A stretch of DNA of 56,734 bases from an uncultured Bacteroidia bacterium (GTDB taxonomy: Bacteria > Bacteroidota > Bacteroidia > Bacteroidales > Prolixibacteraceae). Positions 51,040 to 56,734 of this stretch are shown here, in pieces. The position numbers and the translations under genes are program-made. Every line of letters starts with the position of its first letter. Position 1 is the first letter of the stretch. The DNA lies in contig CAIYPA010000360.1 in NCBI GenBank assembly GCA_903927965.1, positions 1-56,734 on the forward strand, read 5' to 3'. The notes below the pieces were generated by a model. It made no database searches, was not told the origin of the DNA, and was given only the letters and a program-made list of their open reading frames with translations.

Positions 51040-51443
51040 TTTAGGATTTGAGAATTTCCTATTGGCTGATGAAGTGTCAAATTCTTCAAATCAACCCTAT
51101 TCTTTCCGGTTTCACTGCACCGTTAACTAAAAACCAGATGTTGTGTTTGGCGAAGAACAATCAAGGAAAAGAAAACGATTCCTGACCTCACCCAATGGAA
51201 ATTACAGGGTAACATACTGAATATTTAATTATATTTGAACAGAAGATACCCTTTATAAGGTGCCGATCAAGAATTATTTCGGTTTTTTAATCGAAAACAA
51301 AAATTTTGTGGGTAAAGAATATTTATTATTTTAGCCTATCGCGGACCTTTAAGGACTATTATAGGATATAAAGACATAATATCCACATAATCATATATAT
51401 AGATACTCAACATTCTTCAAAATACAATGTTAAAAAAATCGCA
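51040..51443. other. Divergent intergenic region
   Basis: Contains the candidate promoter of the beta-helix gene and a second TATATTTG at 51230-51237 without a minus-33 partner. Otherwise nothing recognised. Confidence 0.5.
51305..51334 (+). promoter_or_regulatory. Candidate promoter for the beta-helix surface protein
   Basis: TTTG (51305-51308), 18 bp, TATTTTAG (51327-51334; one mismatch), giving a leader of about 100 nt. Confidence 0.4.
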
Positions 51444-54400
51444 ATGAAAAAAATATTGGCATTTGTTGCATTGGTTTTTGTAGTAAATGAATTTTCAAAC
51501 GGGCAAATAATTCGCTATGTAACATCTATTGGAGCAGGATCGAAGGATGGGTCAACCTGGTCAAATGCTTATGACAATGCACACCTTCAGTTTGCCATTA
51601 ACAAAGCAGGCATAGCCCAGGTCTGGGTCGCTGCCGGCACCTATTATCCGACAGCCAATGGCGACCGGGGTGTTTCGTTTAACATGAACAACGGGGTGGC
51701 CATTTATGGGGGGTTTGCCGGGACTGAAACATCATTAGATGAGCGCAATATTTTGAACAATGTAACAATTTTAAGTGGTGATATTGGTATTCCAGGTGAC
51801 AATTCAGATAATTCCTATCATGTATTGACGAACTCAGGATTAAACAGCTCTGCCATTTTGGATGGTTTTACTATTCAGGGTGGACATGCCGATGGAAATT
51901 CAGGGGGCGGCATATACAATGTATCATCTACACCAGGATTGTCCAATCTTACAATTATAAGGAATTATGCCGATTATGGTGGCGGGGTTTATAATTATGC
52001 ATCTTCACCAATCATGACCAACTGTTTGGTAATATTTAATTCGACCCTAACCATTGGTGGTGGGATGTTTAATAATTCTTTGTCAGCCCCAACTATGACC
52101 AACTGCACTTTATTGGGTAATTCGGCTGCTTATGGTGGTGGAATGTACAATGTAGATTCATCGACACCTAACCTTTATAATACAATTATTTGGGACAACA
52201 CAGCAACAACAACTGCAGATCAGGTCTTTAATGGGGGGACTATGACATTAAACTACTGCTGTTATGCAAATGAGACTGGGGATGTTTATGTTGACAGTAA
52301 AGGGGCATTTACACCAGATGCCAATTGTATCACCACAAACCCCAGATTCGTTGACCCCCATAACGACTTCCGTATTGCCGGCAACTCGCCTTGTGCCGAT
52401 ACAGGAAACAATGCTTTGCACAGTTCAACAACCGATATCCGTGGGGCAGGTTTTGACAGAAAACTGTCGAAGATAGATGCTTCAATCGCTGGCACGATTG
52501 ATATGGGTGCTTATGAATTCAAAAAAGGTGAAGATCCAGATGTTCCAACCCCTTTTAGGATTTATGTTAAATCTAATGCTTCGGGCTTAAACAATGGCAC
52601 CGGTTGGGCCAATGCCTATACTTCTCTTTCATCCGCAATAACTGCCGCAGGTCAGTACTACGAAATTTGGGTCGCTGCCGGTACCTATAAACCTACAGCC
52701 ATTGCTGACCGGAACATTTCATTCAATATGAAAAATGATGTAGCCATTTATGGCGGTTTTGCAGGGACTGAAACATTGTTAAGTGATCGCAACTGGGCAA
52801 GCAACGTGACCATTTTAAGTGGTGACATTGGCATACCTGGCGACAATACTGATAACTCATATCATGTTGTATCGAACTCAGGATTGAACAATACGGCTAT
52901 TTTGGACGGGTTTACAATACAAGGAGGCAACGCCGCTGATTATGGCGGTGGTATCTATAATGTGTCTTCTTTACCTATCCTTACTAATCTCAATATTTCA
53001 GGGAATTATGCTGATCGTGGAGCTGGGATTTCTAATAATAATAATTCTTCGCCAACACTTATCAACTGTGCGATATCGGGTAATTCAGCGACTACCTATG
53101 GTGGTGGAGTTTATAATGACGGTTCTTCGCCAACGCTTTCAAACTGCCTTATCATTAACAATTCAGCAATTGGTTATGGTGGTGGGATCTATAATTCTCT
53201 TTCGTCCCCAACGCTGACCAACTGTACAGTAGCTAAAAACTCAGCATCTTATGGCGGAGGAATACGTAATGGAAATTCATCCCCTGTGGTCATCAATAAT
53301 TCAATCATTTGGGGAAATATTGCATCAACATCTGATAATCAATTATCTAACTACGCTTCAACAACTACTATAAATTACTCTTGTTATGCTGCCGGGACTG
53401 GGGATATTTCTAATAATTACGGGACACTGACTGCAAACAACTGCATCAACTCGGATCCCAAATTTTTAGCTTTAAACGGTAACGATTTTCGCATTGCGGT
53501 CACTTCTCCTTGTGCCGATGCCGGAGACGATTCCTTTAATTCTTCAATGACCGATATCCGAGGCGGAAGTTATGGACGCAAGCTCGACAAAGCGACCGGA
53601 TTGGCCGGTATCATTGATATGGGAGCGTTTGAGTTCAATGCAAGTCTTGATTACATTACATGGACCGGTGCCACAAATACCAATTGGAATACCGACGGCA
53701 ACTGGAGCAATAATTTGATTCCTACTGCATTGGACAATGCTTTTATCCCAAATGTGGCCAATAACCCGGTGATTAATGAGATACCCGCTACGCCTGCTGT
53801 TTGCAGGAATTTAACCATCCAGACCGGGGCTGTTGTTACTGTTGCTCCCGGTAAGGTTCTTGAAGTCCATGGAACCCTGACAAACAATGCCGGAATCACA
53901 GGTTTGGTGATTCAATCCTCTTCTGATGCTTCCGATGGAACCGGAGTCCTGATCAACAGCACAGCAGATGTTATAGGGACAGTGGAACGATATGTATCGG
54001 GCGATATCTGGCACTTGATTTCACCATCTGCAACGGCAGGGGAAACAGTTGCCAGTTTTGTAGGTGCGACACAAAATGGTAACGTCATTGCAAGGAATGG
54101 AAACAACTATGCCCTTTCGACTTACCTCGAAGCAACTGGGTTATGGGACTATTATAAAGTATCAGGAACAAATACTTCAGGCCTTTTTGGCACACCGGCC
54201 AAAGGTTTCCAGGTATTGCGTACAACTGGTGCCGGAACTGGAAAAGGCATTGGAGGTGGAAATGGGAAGCTGACCTTTAAAGGTACGCTGGCAGCAACAG
54301 ATCAGAACATCACCATTACAAAAACGTCGTCAGGGTGGAACCTGATCGGGAACCCTTACCCGTGTGCCCTTGACATAGATGCTTTCCTGTCGGCAAATCG

Positions 54401-55295
54401 CGCCTCCATTGATCCAAGCTACTTTTTCGCCTATGTGACCAAAGTGGGCGACGTGACCACTTACGGCTACGACCCTGCCTCCGGAATCAAACTTTCATCG
54501 GGCGAAGGGTTCTTTGTTAAATCGTTTGCTGGTGGCGAGACCATTCATTTTACCACGGCTATGAAGAGCCTTACGTCCGATGCCTATAAGGGAGCAACCC
54601 TTGGATATCCAACCATTAAACTGACAGCAGAGGACGGTTACGATAAGTTGTACACGACCGTACAATATGTACAGGGATCCACAACCGGCCTCGATCCGGG
54701 CAGGGATGCCGGACTTTACAAGGATGGTTCTTTATCGTTTAGCCTGTTTACCAGGCTTATACAGGACAATGGTGTTGACTTTACGATACAGGCTTTGCCA
54801 GACAACAACTATGAAAACATGGTCATTCCAGTCGGGGTGGTTGCCAATAAAGGGTCCAACATTATCTTCAGGGCCACAGTGATCAATTTCCCGGCAAATT
54901 ACAAGGTCACTCTTGAGGACAAGTTAACCAACACATTTACAAACCTCAGTGATGCAAATAGTTCCTACACTGTAAACCTTGTTACAAAGCTCTCAGGGAC
55001 TGGACGTTTCTACTTGCATACAAACAATATCATCAGCGGCCTCGAAGATCAAGTGCTTATAGGAAAGTTGACCGCATATGCAAAAGGCAATGCCGAAATC
55101 CGCGTAGTGGGCGTAGTGGGCGACAATGCCAGGGCAACCTTGTACAATAGTCTGGGTCAGGTGGTGTTGTACAAACAGTTAAACTCTGGAGGCATCAATG
55201 TTATTGGACTTCCGGATCTATCCAGCGGGGTATATGCCTTGCAGGTTAAGGACCAGGAAAAAGTTCAGACGATGAAGGTTCTGATCAGGAAATAA
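51444..55295 (+). CDS. Large secreted beta-helix protein with T9SS sorting tail
   Basis: 1283 residues. Signal peptide at 1-20 (KKILAFVALVFVVNEFSNGQ). Two homologous right-handed beta-helix modules (residues ~27-355 and ~373-735) each run from WVAAGTYYPTA/WVAAGTYKPTA through IYGGFAGTET, LSGDIGIPGDN, LDGFTIQGG and GGG-hydrophobic-YN coils to DIRG...IDMGA(Y/F)EF. Residues ~745-870 are a NWSNNLIPT-type beta domain. The last ~75 residues (RATLYNSLGQVVLYKQ ... LSSGVYALQV...MKVLIRK) form a type A T9SS sorting domain, so the protein should cross the outer membrane and be anchored or released. Ligand unknown; adhesion or polysaccharide binding is possible. Confidence 0.86.
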   Translation: MKKILAFVALVFVVNEFSNGQIIRYVTSIGAGSKDGSTWSNAYDNAHLQFAINKAGIAQVWVAAGTYYPTANGDRGVSFNMNNGVAIYGGFAGTETSLDERNILNNVTILSGDIGIPGDNSDNSYHVLTNSGLNSSAILDGFTIQGGHADGNSGGGIYNVSSTPGLSNLTIIRNYADYGGGVYNYASSPIMTNCLVIFNSTLTIGGGMFNNSLSAPTMTNCTLLGNSAAYGGGMYNVDSSTPNLYNTIIWDNTATTTADQVFNGGTMTLNYCCYANETGDVYVDSKGAFTPDANCITTNPRFVDPHNDFRIAGNSPCADTGNNALHSSTTDIRGAGFDRKLSKIDASIAGTIDMGAYEFKKGEDPDVPTPFRIYVKSNASGLNNGTGWANAYTSLSSAITAAGQYYEIWVAAGTYKPTAIADRNISFNMKNDVAIYGGFAGTETLLSDRNWASNVTILSGDIGIPGDNTDNSYHVVSNSGLNNTAILDGFTIQGGNAADYGGGIYNVSSLPILTNLNISGNYADRGAGISNNNNSSPTLINCAISGNSATTYGGGVYNDGSSPTLSNCLIINNSAIGYGGGIYNSLSSPTLTNCTVAKNSASYGGGIRNGNSSPVVINNSIIWGNIASTSDNQLSNYASTTTINYSCYAAGTGDISNNYGTLTANNCINSDPKFLALNGNDFRIAVTSPCADAGDDSFNSSMTDIRGGSYGRKLDKATGLAGIIDMGAFEFNASLDYITWTGATNTNWNTDGNWSNNLIPTALDNAFIPNVANNPVINEIPATPAVCRNLTIQTGAVVTVAPGKVLEVHGTLTNNAGITGLVIQSSSDASDGTGVLINSTADVIGTVERYVSGDIWHLISPSATAGETVASFVGATQNGNVIARNGNNYALSTYLEATGLWDYYKVSGTNTSGLFGTPAKGFQVLRTTGAGTGKGIGGGNGKLTFKGTLAATDQNITITKTSSGWNLIGNPYPCALDIDAFLSANRASIDPSYFFAYVTKVGDVTTYGYDPASGIKLSSGEGFFVKSFAGGETIHFTTAMKSLTSDAYKGATLGYPTIKLTAEDGYDKLYTTVQYVQGSTTGLDPGRDAGLYKDGSLSFSLFTRLIQDNGVDFTIQALPDNNYENMVIPVGVVANKGSNIIFRATVINFPANYKVTLEDKLTNTFTNLSDANSSYTVNLVTKLSGTGRFYLHTNNIISGLEDQVLIGKLTAYAKGNAEIRVVGVVGDNARATLYNSLGQVVLYKQLNSGGINVIGLPDLSSGVYALQVKDQEKVQTMKVLIRK

Positions 55296-55517
55296 ATAGC
55301 CAAACACGAATTGTTTCCTGTAAGAAAATGACCCGTAAGGATGCCATTAGTAAGGCCTTGTTGATGGACATTGCCAGTGCTACAACATTAATGTTAATCA
55401 TGGACTCCAAAAAAGTTAAAGCGGAAGGTTCTTGCCATCTCCTCCTTCCGATACCTCTACGTATGGCGGGAGCTAGACAAAAAGAAATTAAATTGGATAT
55501 ATTGTGTCGCTTATGCC
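55296..55517 (+). other. Probable CRISPR leader side
   Basis: 222 bp between the T9SS gene and the first repeat, AT-rich in its last 30 bp (AAAAAGAAATTAAATTGGAT). I place the leader here because the only degenerate repeat is at the opposite end. No gene recognised. Confidence 0.45.
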
Positions 55518-56724
55518 GTTTCAATTCCAAAGTGGTGCGATTCAAAGAACGCGCCCAGCTTGCATTGCTCAGCTTCGACCAGAGTTTCAATTCCAAAGTG
55601 GTGCGATTCAAAGTCAATCGCCGCGAAAGATGCATCACAAACAGCGCAGTTTCAATTCCAAAGTGGTGCGATTCAAAGTCTCAAATTCGCGAAATTGAAT
55701 CGCGTTTTATGAAGTTTCAATTCCAAAGTGGTGCGATTCAAAGATCACTGGGATGGGTAATAAATCCGAAGGCTGCTAAGTTTCAATTCCAAAGTGGTGC
55801 GATTCAAAGATCCGATGCACGGCAACCGGTGCCCCAGCATCATCGTTTCAATTCCAAAGTGGTGCGATTCAAAGTTTTGTTCTTTCGATCTCGACGTTAA
55901 GATACTGAGTTTCAATTCCAAAGTGGTGCGATTCAAAGTCGTTAATCGAATCTATTTACATTGTATTCACAAAGTTTCAATTCCAAAGTGGTGCGATTCA
56001 AAGGATGCACTTGTACCAACCGTTTGCACAACTCCAAAGTTTCAATTCCAAAGTGGTGCGATTCAAAGAGCTGGTACAGACGCACTTCTATTGTGCCATC
56101 GAAGTTTCAATTCCAAAGTGGTGCGATTCAAAGCGGTTGTTTTTCAACAGCCTTTCGGTCGCCTTGCGGGTTTCAATTCCAAAGTGGTGCGATTCAAAGT
56201 AACGATTACATTACAAAGAATAAACTCTTTGCGAGTTTCAATTCCAAAGTGGTGCGATTCAAAGCCAACATCGGTTTTGTAGCCTATTTTAGACAACATG
56301 TTTCAATTCCAAAGTGGTGCGATTCAAAGAATGGGTTAAGCTCCGTCATGTTACTGGCAACAAGTTTCAATTCCAAAGTGGTGCGATTCAAAGTTTTTGA
56401 CCAATCGACCGCTACTATTCCGGTAATACGTTTCAATTCCAAAGTGGTGCGATTCAAAGACATAAGTATCAAATAAACGGCCATTGTATCCACCGTTTCA
56501 ATTCCAAAGTGGTGCGATTCAAAGTCAGCCATTGCCATATTGGCCCAGGCAGCTCTCGAATGTTTCAATTCCAAAGTGGTGCGATTCAAAGTGGTACCAA
56601 CTTTATTAGATCCCCGATCCATTACCCGGTTTCAATTCCAAAGTGGTGCGATTCAAAGAACCATAGGAAATTTCAAATGATGCAGGTGAATTTTGTTTCA
56701 ATTCCAAAGTGGTGCGAGTCAAAG
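55518..56724 (+). CRISPR. CRISPR array, 19 repeats and 18 spacers in view
   Basis: 30-bp repeats beginning GTTTCAATTCC and ending GCGATTCAAAG start at 55518, 55584, 55649, 55714, 55780, 55845, 55909, 55974, 56039, 56104, 56170, 56235, 56300, 56364, 56430, 56495, 56562, 56629 and 56695. All are identical except the last, which has T-to-G at repeat position 24 (GCGAGTCAAAG). Spacers are 34-37 bp and all different. The GTTTCAATTCC start with a possible 8-nt ATTCAAAG handle resembles type I-B or type III repeats. The window ends 10 bp later and has no cas gene, so the type is open. Confidence 0.97.
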
Positions 56725-56734
56725 CTGCTCAAAC

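Noticed and set aside
55328-56622. Several long overlapping open frames with repeated VSIPKWCDSK, FQFQSGAIQ or FNSKVVRFK segments
   Set aside because: They are translations of CRISPR repeats, which happen to lack stops in most frames; no start signals or domain support.
55548-56694. Spacers matching sequences elsewhere in the window
   Set aside because: By eye I found no spacer match to the rest of the window; a proper search was not possible.

Overview
The window looks like a chromosomal segment of a Bacteroidota member, most likely an anaerobic Bacteroidales/Marinilabiliales-type organism. The support is a type IX secretion tail on a large surface protein, a Bacteroidota-type FtsZ C-terminus, neighbouring glycine-lipid acyltransferase genes (glsA/glsB-like), a ferredoxin-linked 2-oxoacid oxidoreductase, TTTG/TAnnTTTG-like promoters, and dispersed palindromes typical of the phylum. 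The assignment comes from gene content only; no 16S gene is present.

Layout. 1-732: 3'-truncated formylglycine-generating-enzyme-like (SUMF1) gene. 733-9100: loosely packed genes (secreted TIM-barrel protein, secreted sugar isomerase, DUF2721, CNNM/CBS transporter, ECF sigma-factor operon) separated by repeat-rich gaps. 9299-14797: minus-strand pheA, flavodoxin, aminotransferase and four-subunit 2-oxoacid:ferredoxin oxidoreductase. 15145-32360: a complete minus-strand dcw cluster (mraZ, rsmH, ftsL, ftsI, murE, mraY, murD, ftsW, murG, murC, ftsQ, ftsA, ftsZ, ftsZ, then yqeY) with TWO adjacent intact ftsZ genes. The ftsA-proximal copy lacks the usual FtsZ tail and ends in an FtsA-like amphipathic tail. 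32634-34811: divergent glycine-lipid acyltransferase pair. 34944-41965: a minus-strand RiPP (ribosomally made, modified peptide) cassette of the SynChlorMet (Scm) type. 42776-51039: CPBP protease, purF, SPOR protein, secreted Gfo/Idh dehydrogenase plus isomerase, miaB and a YdcF/SanA protein. 51444-55295: a 1283-residue beta-helix T9SS cargo protein. 55518-56724: a CRISPR array of 19 repeats with no cas gene in view.

The most interesting system is the RiPP cassette. In transcription order it encodes a PqqD-like leader-binding protein, a radical SAM/SPASM enzyme (ScmE-like), a sulfotransferase with an N-terminal HTH-like domain, an HPr-kinase-like ATPase (ScmC-like), three tandem short precursor peptides missed by ordinary gene-length cut-offs, a second radical SAM/SPASM enzyme (ScmF-like), and a fused S26-type peptidase/nucleotidyltransferase. 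The precursors share the leader motif YQIP(E/K)LVDLNxI and have Cys-rich, Ser/Gly-rich cores. The middle precursor has an in-frame TAG exactly at the leader/core junction, where its sisters have ATG and TTG. The cassette could combine radical SAM chemistry, sulfation, phosphorylation and nucleotidyl/glycosyl transfer on one peptide family.

The second notable point is the ftsZ pair, where one paralogue may carry its own membrane anchor. Dispersed repeats are abundant: 28-bp GTAGAGAC/GTCTCTAC palindromes (one inside a coding region), a ~170-bp element present as inverted copies on both sides of the 1488-3671 gene, a MITE-like inverted repeat, and several low-complexity families.
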